Program-made: the position numbers and the translations under genes
From: Anaeramoeba flamelloides
Taxonomy: Eukaryota; Metamonada; Anaeramoebidae
NCBI GenBank assembly: GCA_027625915.1
Contig: JANTQA010000023.1
Location: 3,286,001-3,350,000 of the forward strand
Length of the DNA: 64,000 bases
Direction of reading: 5' to 3'
Shown here: positions 24,447-35,900 of the stretch, in pieces
Position numbering within the stretch: position 1 is the first letter of the stretch
How the letters are laid out: each line of letters opens with the position of its first letter
Notes under the pieces: generated by a model
What the model was told of the DNA's origin: nothing
The model's input: the letters and a program-made list of their open reading frames with translations, nothing else
Database searches by the model: none

Positions 24447-27400
24447 TGATGATGAAGACGATGACGAAAAGTATTTAAAAAATTTACAAATTGAACAATT
24501 AAAACCATTTATTTATACAATTATTTATGATTTCTTTTTCATTCATGATAATACTGTTAAAGAACTAGCATATAACACTTTGCAATTGATAATTAAGGTA
24601 TCAACTCAAGAATATATTAAAATTCTGAAAGGTTTTATTAATAGAGGAATAACAAGCAACAATGTGGGAATTAAAAAATTTTCAATTCAATTATTACAAT
24701 CATTTGGTTATGTAAAATTTGATGATCAATATTTATATCCAGAGTTAAATAAAATATTAAAATATGAGAAAAATTTTTTTAAAAATATTTCCGACATTAA
24801 TTTAAAAAACAGATTGGATTCGATCAAAAAATTTAAATATATATATATCAAGTATTTTGAATCAAATTTAAATATCAATTTATATATTAAAATCTTCACT
24901 GGTCTTTTATCATTACGACCCTCAAAAAATGATAAAACAAACAAATATCAAGCAATTGTTAAAGAGACAATAAAAACCCTAGGTAAATTATCAGTAAAAA
25001 TGTCATGGAAGGATTATTTTGAATATTTATCAAATTTTATTTGGCAAATTAAAAAGAATAAAGAAAGGCTTGATTTGAGAAATCATTATATTCAAATAGT
25101 AACCATTATTTTAGAAAACTTCCATTTTAATTTGCATGATAAAAACAATAATAACAATAATAGCAAAAAAAGGATTGAAAATGAAAATGAAAATGAAAAT
25201 GCATCAAAAAATAAATTAATGAAATATAATGAAAAAATTGATCAAGGTGAAATTTTATACTCGTTCGAAAACAGAATTTTGCCAATCATTTTCGATTTGT
25301 TAACTGAAGGGCAAACCTTTGAAATCGTTTTTAGTCAAATCTCAGTCTGTGTCGTCAAAATATTATTATTTTTCCCAAAGCACAAATTAAATGAACAATT
25401 ATCCAAAATCATTACGATTTTAGCAGCTGGGTTGGTGAAAAAAAACCAAAATCATAGAGACAGTTATCGTAAATCGCTAAATGATTTAATTAAATTATTA
25501 GGGGCCGATTATTTCTTATTTTTTGTCGGAGAACTGCAAAGTAATTTAAAAGAAGGTTATCAAGTACATGTTTTGGGTTATACAATAAATTCCTTATTAA
25601 ATGCTTTAATTGGCAAATATCTATATGACAAAAAGCATTTAATTGAAGGTAATAATGAAATGGAAATGGAAAAGAAGGAGGAAGAAAAGGAGGGGAAATC
25701 AGAAGATAAATCAGAAGGAAAAGAAAATATAGAAGAAATAAATGAAGACGAAAAAGAAAAAGATACGAAGACTGAGATTGAGATGGGAATGGAAATTGAA
25801 AAACAGGAAAAAAAAAATAAAAACAAAATCAAAGTATTAATAAAAAATGGAGAATTAGATTATTGTATCCCATTATTAATGAAAGTTTTTATAAATGATA
25901 TGTTTGGCGAAGTAGCTAAGGAAAGAAGAATCTCAAAAATTACAAATTCAATGAAAGAAACCAAATATTGTACGTCCTATCATAGTTTAGAATTAATTTG
26001 TTCAGTTATTAATTTTGAAAATACAATTTTAAATATCATTGAACCATTACATGGGGTATTAAATAAACATCCTAATATTAAAACAACAAATAAATTAATT
26101 AGAGCATTTAAATCAATCAGTAGTGGTCTGTTAATTAATAATTCGATGAAAATAGAGGACCTGTGTACTTTTTGTTATAACAAATTAAATGAATATTATA
26201 TCATAGAATTCCCATATAAATATAGGAATAATACTGATAATGATAATGATGATGATGATAAAATGGGCAAAAATAAAAATAAAAACGGTGGTGAAGATGA
26301 CGATATTGAAGCAAATTTAACAAAGGAAATCCGAAAAGAAATGAAAAAAGATATTTTAATTGATATGGAGCCAAGAAAAAAAAGGATGATTGAAAAAAAA
26401 AAAGAATATTATTTACAAAACGTTCATATTATCAGTGAATTTAGTTTACAATTGTTAAACAAATTTTTAAAAAATAAAATAGTCATTGATTTGGAGGATG
26501 ATGAATCACTTCAAATGATCGATCCATTTATCAAATTATTAATTCAAGGTTTGAAATCCAAATATGATCAATTAAAAATAAATTGTTTAAAAACTTTAAT
26601 CACCTTGACAAGATATTCGAAAAATATTCCAAGTTTTTTGACGGAGTTGGAATACATCCAAAGAAATATATTAGGAATTATTGTTAAAAACTCGGGAACA
26701 CGGGGCTCATTGGGACAATACTCCTTGAAATTATTTGTCAAAATCATTTTGACATTTAAACAAATAAATTTAGACAACACACAATTAAATATATTATTAA
26801 ATTTTGCAAAAACAGATTTGGACGATCCCGAGCATATCAATTCAACGTTCAATTTACTGGATTCCATTTTGACTTTAAAAAAAATCTCGCCAATTTTATA
26901 TGATATCATCGACAAAATATTTGAGTTATTAGTCAAGAACAATTTGGATAATATTAAACAAAGATGTTTAAAATTCTTGTCCAAATTTTTAAATAATTTC
27001 CCAATCGGGAAAAATAGATTAAAATATCATTTACACTTTTTGATACAAAATTTAAATTATCCTATGGAATTTGGGCGCGAATCCATCTTGGAATTAATGG
27101 GGTTACTTATCGAAAGCTGGCCAATTGAAAGATTGGATACATTTACTGAATTTTTATTTGTTCCTTTGGTATTGCAAATGGTGAATGATCAAAGCACCGT
27201 GGTCAGGAAAATGTGCGCAATAATAATTAAGCAAATAATCGAGAGGGTTGATTTCAACAGAAGAAAAAATCTGATGACCATTTTAATGAATTGGTTCCAA
27301 AACTCGAATAAAATTCTGGTGAGAAGAACCGCTGCGCAAACTGTTGGGCTATTCATCGAACAATTATCCAAAAAGAATTTCCACATCTTTTTGGACTCTT

Positions 27401-28608
27401 GTTGGAAGGAATTGACTCAATGCTTATATGGGCTGATGAAAAGGAAAAAAAACCTTGCAAATAATAACAAAAGAAGAAGGAAAAATAATTTTAAAGATAA
27501 TGAAACCAAGAAGCACGAATGGGAATTACTTTATTATTTGTTGAATACAATAGAGAAAATATTAAAAGAATTCCCTATAATATTTGAAAGTGATCTGATT
27601 GATAATAAAGAGAAGAGAAGGAAGGAAAGGCAGGAGAGGAAGAAGAAGAAGAAGAAGATCCAGGAAAAGAAGAAGAATAAAAAGAAAAATAAGGAAGAAG
27701 AAGAAGAAGAAGAAGAAGAAGAGGGAGAAGAAGAAAAAGAAGAAAGTGAAGTAAATAAGAAACAATATAATTACCAAATCGGGAGATTGCTACAAACAAT
27801 TCAAAAACTATTACTCTATGAACACCACTGGGTAAGACTACAAGTAGACAGATTGTTTGGAACATATTTTGCCTATGTCAAAAAAAATTTGGATCAAAAT
27901 AAAGTTGTTAAAAGCAACTATTTAAATCAAAACGAAAACACCATCTATAATTTATTCAAAAACTTTTGCTCGCAATTAATGAATAAAACGGTCGAAGACA
28001 AAATTACAGAGCAGATAACTAAAAATATCTTATTCCTAATTATTTATGAAAAAAGCCATAATAACGACACCTCAATAAACTGGGTAATTAAAAGACTAAG
28101 CTTTCTCTCTCGAAACGCAGACATCTCCATCCAAAGGCCAATCTTCCAATTGTTTGCGTTATTGATCAAAAATTTCTTTGACAACAATGAAATAGAACAG
28201 CATCTAAGCTCAATAATAATACCCATTTTTAGAACAATCAATCGTTTGTCAAGGGACAGAAAGCATAAGAAATTTTATCAAAAGAATTTAATTCAAGAGC
28301 ACGTGCAATTTTGTAGACAAATCCTAGACATTTTAAAAGAATCCGTTGGCACAATTAGCTATTTAAAAACCTTTGAAGAAATTAAAGCTAATTTCTTTAA
28401 CAAGAAAAAGTACAAAAAATCTCAAATGGCAATCGAAGCAGTCGTCAACCCTGAAAAAACGAAATTAAGAAACTATAAAAAAATGGTCAAGCAGCGCGAG
28501 AAAAAAAAACGTAGAATTGATATGTTTAGAAACGACCGTGGTTCATTACCAATAATGGCTTCAAAGGATAAATCTAAACAAATCAAATCTTTTAAAAAAT
28601 TAAAATAG
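19603..28608 (+). CDS. UTP20: UTP20 homologue, small-subunit processome component
   Basis: A single 3001-residue open frame with no intron. UTP20 is a giant helical-repeat scaffold of the U3 snoRNP/90S pre-ribosome, needed for 18S rRNA maturation in the nucleolus; the human protein is about 2785 residues. Diagnostic segments: the N-terminal FLRFSEKLERVDIDVT (human FLTFSERLANVNID), LARDLGSDLY, then the HSC block (RQLHSCHSRLLP), and the mid-protein block with KYILPIICRYTIGLYHVRFS. The body is HEAT-like helices. Low-complexity acidic or N-rich inserts near residues 395-410, 555-600, 1105-1120, 1600-1625, 2020-2075 and 2665-2720 fall between helices. The C-terminus is basic (IKSFKKLK), as in the family. 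The start is the first ATG after a T-rich leader; the stop is TAG, with an AATAAA at 28658-28663. Confidence 0.9.
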
Positions 28609-28904
28609 ATTTTTAATCCTTCTTTCTCTTTTTTTTTCTTTTATTATTTTATATATAAATAAATTGGTTTTTAATTTTAGAGTAAAAATTTTTTTAATGT
28701 TTAATTTTCTGTTTTTTTTTTTTTTTTTTGTAGATTTTTTTAATTCCATTTTTTTTGGAAAAAAAAGAGTATTTTACTTTAAAAAAAGATATCTTCTGGC
28801 TTGAAATATTAAGTTTTTACAATGCAAGTGATGACAATATTTAAAAGCTTATATCAATTTTAATATTATTCTTTGATTTATTTCCAAAAAAAAATCTTGT
28901 TTTT

Positions 28905-30420
28905 GTTTTTTTTTTTGTTATTGAGGAGGAAGTGTAAATTACACTTTAAGTATCCTTTTACTTATATTCCATTTTAGTAATTTAAGCGTAAAATCATAGA
29001 TTTCAAGGTTATTAATTAATTAAAATATTTTCAAGCTTCAACAACTTAAAATTAATTTCATTTAAAATTTAATTCTTTTAATTTATTCAGAAAAAATAAT
29101 CCATCATTCGTATAGGAAGGGCACACTCATAAGCTTAGTCAATATTTTCTATATATTTCTTTCTTTTAATATTATAAACATAAACGAATAAATTTCTTTG
29201 AATTTTAATTGATTACATAATAATATCTTTTTAACAGTTATTAAATGTTCTGAATTTTAAAAATTATTGGGATCGATGGATAATTTAAATATTTTTGAGT
29301 TTTAGATAAATATTTTTGATATTTTATTATTATCAAATATTTTTGAGGAGTGTTGTAGAGTGGTGTTGATTACAGTATAGGAACGTAGAGTGACTAAGTT
29401 TTCTTGAGTTTTCTAAAATTAAAAAAAAAATCTAACGGCAGTTTTCCAAAATTGAAAAGAATTGAAAAAAATCAAAGATTTTATTCTATTCTTTAAAATT
29501 CTGGAAAACCTAACAAAACTTCAAACATGTGTAATTCAACAACTTGTTACCCATTATAATTATAAATTCCATTTTTAAGAAGTTTTAAACTTTTTGATTT
29601 CCACTTAATTTTATTATTAATTCTATAATTATATTTTATTAGTTTTATCTTGATCTGGAAGAGAAAAAAATTTTAATTTGATTTTGAATTCAATATTCTT
29701 TTTATTAATTGAAATTAGCAAATTTTTGAATTTAAATTCTGTTTTTCAAATAATAAAAGGTTTATTTGATTTTATTTTGCGTATTTTGGTAATACATGAA
29801 TTAATCCAGGAATTTAATTAATTTAGGCTTTGAATTTTATAGTTATATATTTTTCAACCATATATTAATAATTCTTAATATATAAGATTATAAACTCAAA
29901 TTTTTAAATTATTGTTTGTAAATTATTATTAAATATTTTTTTTTAGAATTGTTATAAGTTTATTTTGCCTTTCAGATTATATACTAAATGTGAATTTTCT
30001 TCTTAATAAATATCCCAATATTTAATTTTATATAAATCTTATAATATTTACGCTTTGTCTTTATAGTGTTTTAATCAAATTGAACAATTATTTGATATAT
30101 TAATATTAGTTTTTTATTTATTTGATTCGTAATACCTTTAATAATTAAAATTCAATTATATACAAGCATTTGACGATATTTTATTAATGATATAATTTTT
30201 AAGAAAAGAAAAAAAGAAATAATTGCTAATATGGTAAGGAGTCTCCTTGGAATATACCAAGTACTTCTCATTGATAATATTTTAATAAAAAGTTTTTGAT
30301 AATTTAAAATAAACTTTTTTTTGTTTTTCTACTAATTTTTAACTTAATTGAATCAAAATATGTAGCTCTATCAATCATTAGAAAATAGTTTTTATTATTT
30401 TTATTCTCAAAAACTGTTTT
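28905..30420 (-). mobile_element. Decayed LINE, copy B (5'-truncated)
   Basis: Shares sequence with copy A over its whole length in the same orientation: the 3' end (CTTCCTCCTCAATAA then A-rich), a TTTACGCTTAAATTA block, and the reverse-transcriptase region. Translation gives FLMIDRATYFDSIKLK (motif A) and GIFQGDSLP (motif B, better kept than in copy A). It stops abruptly upstream of motif A, at a T run near 30420, consistent with the 5' truncation typical of LINEs. Several frame breaks; not active. Confidence 0.65.
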
Positions 30421-30500
30421 TTTTTTTTTTTTTTTGACTTTTATTATTATTATTATTTATTGTAGGGGGGGGTGATAAAACAAAATTACATCCTAATTAT

Positions 30501-30989
30501 TCAAACTATAAATTTCCTTATATTTTTTTCTCTGTCCACTAAAAGGTATACAAGATAAACACCCAGTGTGTAGATTTTTTCTAAAAAATGAAAAAAAAAA
30601 AAAAAAATGATGTTTAAACTGAAAATAAGAAAAAGAGAGTTAAAATTAAGTAATAAAAGAGAACAAAAAAATAAAATATATTTGGTAAAAAATGGATTTA
30701 GGAGTTTATTTTTCAGCATGGGTGCTGATTTGGTTGTTGGTTGTTTGAATTTATTGTAAATAATTTCAGAATTGAAAGAAAATTTTGTTTTAATATAGAT
30801 ATCGATATTTATGTTGGTATAGCAAGAGATTTTCGTCACAAAATCTATAAAAAAAAAAAATAAATAGATAATTCTTGAAAATGTAAAAATCGGTTCTATA
30901 AGAAATTTTATCAAATTAGAACTCAAAAAATAATATTTTTGATCTTTAAATTTTTTTTTATAATTAGGATAAAAGCCTAAAAAGATCAA
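30501..30989 (-). CDS. Doubtful 162-codon open frame, hydrophobic
   Basis: The longest open frame outside recognised genes. It is rich in F, L, I, K and N, with two possible membrane segments (about residues 26-52 and 104-135). Part of the openness comes from T runs that translate as Phe. I know of no family match; no introns or upstream exons were identified. It could be a chance frame, a decayed gene or a lineage-specific membrane protein. It ends 80 bases from the LINE remnant. Confidence 0.2.
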   Translation of the reverse strand: MIFLGFYPNYKKKFKDQKYYFLSSNLIKFLIEPIFTFSRIIYLFFFFIDFVTKISCYTNINIDIYIKTKFSFNSEIIYNKFKQPTTKSAPMLKNKLLNPFFTKYILFFCSLLLLNFNSLFLIFSLNIIFFFFFHFLEKIYTLGVYLVYLLVDREKNIRKFIV

Positions 30990-32963
30990 TTTAACTTTTA
31001 CAATTTTATCTATTTGAAGTTGAATTTTTCAATGATCTTAACAATTAATTATGTCAAAGATTTTTTTGTTGAAATTTGTCAGCGATATTCTACCACAAAT
31101 TAAAAAAAGGGTAAATAAAGTTTAATGAAAAGTTGTACAAAACATTTTATATTCATTTTTTTTTTTGTAAAACTCAGTTAAATTTTGTTGAACTAATTTT
31201 TCATGGAATCAATCAGATTTTTATCATAAAAAATTCATTGTTGAAAATTGCTTTAGATTAAAATTTTGAAAAAAAAAAATGAAACAAATGTTAAGTTTTA
31301 CTAATTCCAACAGCTCATTTTTTCAGAATTTGACGATTTTAATTGAATTGATATAAGGTGTTGCTAGTTGTATAGTTAATAGTATATTTAAATAGGAAGT
31401 TTATATCTCTTAACTGAGAAACATAAACTTGATAAAATATTGAAGAATACCTCAGTTCTAAACAACAATGATTTTAATATAATAGGTAAAAAGTTGGTTT
31501 GAATCATAAATATTTCAAACAATAAGCCCTTATTGACTAAGATCTATATTAGAGAACTTTTGGGGATCGGTTGATAACTTGAAAACCTTAAATAACCAGC
31601 TCAAGTACAAATAATGAAAATCACAAGTAATAACTGTTTGTTAATAAATTGTTTACCTACAATTATTTGAATAATAAATGAAAAAAAATTTTTACTTTAT
31701 TTTCCTATCTTTTTTAATCTAATAAATTTCAAAGAAATAGGTTGTAATTTGAGATCTTTATTAAACTATTAGGCTTATTTTTTATTACTTATATATTTAC
31801 AGGCAACAAAGTAATCCAAATAAAACCAATATATCAGAAATTAACATCATACTACTCTTTGAAGAAAAAATCGAAAAAAATTACAACTTTATTCACCCCC
31901 CAACGCTTTTTTTTATTCTAAGAAAAATTCTAAATCATAGTCTGATATTTTCCTAAACTGGTTAACCAAATATTTTTTGATTATTGTTGTTTGTGGTATA
32001 AGAGTTCTAAATAAAAAAAATAGTTGAGAATTGGAAAAAGATAATCTACTGAAATTTAATCTCATCCAAATTTCTAATATGAATATTTCAATATTCAAGA
32101 AAATAATTTGTAAAATTGAAAACAATTTTCAAATTGGTTTTAATTCAAAAATTGGATGAGAAAAGAAAAATTTTTCAATTATTTTTACATGTTGGTAATG
32201 ATCAATAAAGAAATCTTTAAATGATTTTCCTAAATTGATCAGTGTCTATTGTACAAATCTTAAAGTCAATTTAATAGGAAAAAGGAAACCAGATAATCAA
32301 GAAATCAAGAAAATTCTAATTTTACTATTATTTACAATTAAAATCAAAATTTTGGAAAATGTCAATGCGTAAATTTTGATTTCAATTTGTTTTTGTGAAT
32401 TCAATTGTGATTCCAAGAATCGGCTAAATTATAGACTTGGTTTTTGGTTTTAAAATGAGGGAAAACAAATCTTAAAAAAAAATTGAAAATGAGAACTTTT
32501 ACTACTTTTTTACAATAATAATCGTTTTTACAATTTTTTTTCTATTGTTAAAGTAAAATTTCTTTGTTTATCAATCATTAGTACAACTCTTGATCAAAAG
32601 AAGAAGTCCAAAAATCAGTCACAAAGTATTTTTCTCAACAATAATAAGGTTGAATTTTGGAAATTATAGTTTCCTTCTTTGTTTTTTTTTCATGATTACC
32701 ATTGTTCCCCAAAAAGATTGAGTCAATTTTCGAAGACAATTTTTAGACTTTACAGAAATATTACAAATACTCTCGATTTTTTAAATTAAAGTCACTTTTT
32801 TCAAAATGGAAAAAAAAAAAAAAAAAATATCCAAGAAAACGTATTTGGTTACAAACTAACCAAAATATAAATCATTTTTTGTAATAAGAATTATTTTTTT
32901 ATTTTTATTAACCTTTCATCACTAAGGAATTGTTTTTCATTACAAAAAGAAAAAAGAAATAAA

Positions 32964-35900
32964 ATGGGACAAAATCAGAGTAAATATGAAAGGCCGGTTG
33001 TTAAGTTAAAGTACAGGAACGTGAGTGTCAAGAAAAATACACCAATCAAAAGAAATCAAACCAAAAAATCACTTCGAAAGCAACAAAAATCGAAGAACAA
33101 ATGGAATCGGAATAACAAGAAAAGAAATAACAAGAGAAAACAAAACAACCAATCGAAATTACAGCAAAAGCAACGAGAGATTGCGCGTAAAATCAAATTG
33201 ATGGAACCAAAGATTCTCAAAATACAATCACTAATCAGAAAACACCAACAAAAAAAGAAATACCAAGCCCAAGTCATTCATAGAAATAAAGCAATTCTTC
33301 TTCTTCAAAAATTGTTTCGTAAAAAAATTCAAGCATCGGCCTTCCAAAATGGTAATTTTGCTTCACTATTTTCTCTTCTTTACAAATTTTTTTTGAATTT
33401 TCCTTCGCTTTAACCTTTTCAACCCCCCCTTTTTATTCACAAATACCCAAAGAACGATCAAAGTATATTAAGATCCAATCAAAGGTGAAAATGTTTTTCC
33501 AAAAAAACAATTACAAAAAACAGAAAAAGCGGAAGGATGTCGCTAATGAAATTCTAGAAACAGAAAAATCATATTTGCATTTTTTAGATATCATTGTTAA
33601 TGTACGTTACTTTTGACTTTTTCTTTTCATGTTTCAAATTACTAATTTTTTTTTAGGTGTTTTACAAAAATAACAAAAGCCAAATTTCAAAAAACCTCTT
33701 GACAAAAAAAGTTCCTTTTTTTTTTATTTTTTAATTCGAAAAGAGATTTAGACAGAAAAGAATTCAGATATTTTTTTTCAAGCACAATAACACTTTCTAA
33801 ATTCCTAACAACCTTGAAAAGTTCCAACCACATCTCCAAAATATTTTGATTCCTTGAAATTTACACTTTCGATCTTGTTAAAACTTGGAAAAAAAAAATC
33901 AAAAAATACTTTGCTTCTTTATTTTCTCTTAGTGAGAAGAAAAAAACTTGGAAACCACTTCAAAGTATCAAAGAGTACGAAGAAGAATTTTAATATCAAA
34001 CACCCAATCGTTGTTGAAAGGCAAAAATGTCCTATTGAAAAATGGAAAAAGTCTTATTTTTTATTTTACTTGTTGTTAATCTCACCTCGAAACGACTAGT
34101 AATTGGTGACGTGCCTTGAAATTTAAATTTACATTTTTTTTGTTTATCCGGTCTTCTGTGCTGATTTGATAAAAAATCGAAATGTTGCAAAACTATGAAA
34201 AAAACAAAAGAAGAAACTGATCTTCTCTCAATTAATTTGGGCTTGATGTATTTTTAAAAAACAAACCAACCAACTTATTTGTTCACATACATTAAAAATA
34301 AAAGAGCAACGTGTTTTTTAATTGTAAATTTTGCTTAAAATGAAAATATGATGAATTAATAACAAGAAAAATGAAAGATTACCCTTTGCGAGTGAAACAA
34401 GAAAAAAGGTGAAACATAATTTTTAATTGGGAAATTTAATAGAATCACAGAAATCACAGAAATCACAAAAACCTTACAAATGAAAAAGTAAAATCAATGA
34501 AAAGAAGAAACAAATTAACCATCAAAGAACAATTCTCATATCATTTTTATATCCAATTAAAACACTAAACATAATTGAGAGGTACTTTTATATTGAAACC
34601 TAAAGTACTTGCTTTAATCGCAAAAATAGTTGAATGCTTTTTTCGGGGAATATTTAATACCTGATTAATCAAAGTATAAACTTTGACAAGAAGACAGTAT
34701 CATAATAACCATTACTGTGATTAATACTTCATTTTGTCTTTAATACTATATCACCTTCTTTTATTAATTGTGAACACTTTTCATTTTAAGGTTTTTGTAA
34801 TGTCTACTATAAAAATATTTATTTCACTTTTTTCGAAAATACTGTTAAATTCAAAAAAATGCAAAACAAAGTTTTTATTTCGCATTCTATTTTTCATAAT
34901 CTTATAGCCCTACTTTCAAAACAATCCATTTCAAACACCATTCGAAAATCAATGAATTGATAATTTTTTTTTTTTCGATTTAAACCAATATAATACTTTT
35001 TACCCAAAGCTAAGGTAAAAAAATTGAAAAAAGTCAAATTGAAGTAAAATGTTCAAAACATTTATTTGAATTCCTCAGTATTGTTCCTTTCAAATTAAAA
35101 TATGTTAATTTTATCCAAAAGAACAACCCAAAAGGAAGTGTTCAATTTTTCTAAAAAGGAAAAAAAGAATTTTTATGAAAAGAAAAACAGCCCGGACACT
35201 TAAGAGGAATAAAAATATCAAGAATTCAGGAATTTATTGCTTTTTTTATTTATTTTTAAGCAAGACATGTTTTTTTTTCGGAATACTTCATTTGAAAATC
35301 ACAAATCATCTTTATACCGATAAATTCAAAAAAAGGCAAAACAAAGCTTTTAATTCAATTTAGTTTTTGTAAAATCTTATAACTCTAGTTTCAAAACATT
35401 TCATTTCAAAGAACATTTCAAAATCAACTAATATATAAATTTTTTTTTTTCGATTTAAATCAATATAATGCTTTATCCAAAAGGGGGTATCAAATTTACT
35501 AAACGGTACTTGAACTAAAATATTTAGCCCATTTTATTGCATTTATCAGTAGTGTGAATAATAATAAAAAATAAGAAATTGGTTCAAAAAATTATGAATT
35601 CAGTGATTTGTAATAACCCAAAATTTTGAATTTTTTAAATATTTAACAATACTTTTTTTAACCAATTTTATCATATTACAATTATACCTTAATGTAACTA
35701 AAGGTAATGCATTCAAAATAAGTACAACACAAATCAAAAAATTGTCGTTATTTAATTTAACTTTTATTAGTTTATTTTTTTGAATTTCTTTTCAAAATAA
35801 AATTGAAAAAAAAACAAACCTTTTTTAAAAAAAAATAATTTCTATTTTTTGTCATAAATTTCTTGAAAACATGTTTTTAATTACAATTTACATTCACTTT

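Larger units (their letters stand above)
28609..32963. other. Intergenic DNA with LINE copy B
   Basis: 4.4 kb between UTP20 and the Rho-GEF gene. It contains the polyadenylation-like AATAAA (28658-28663), a LINE remnant (28905-30420), a G8 run at about 30466-30473 and a 162-codon open frame of doubtful status (30501-30989). From 31000 to 32960 I see only AT-rich sequence with A and T runs. Confidence 0.6.

Noticed and set aside
21234-27865. Minus-strand frames opposite UTP20
   Set aside because: They sit opposite acidic or Lys-rich low-complexity codons and show no family resemblance.
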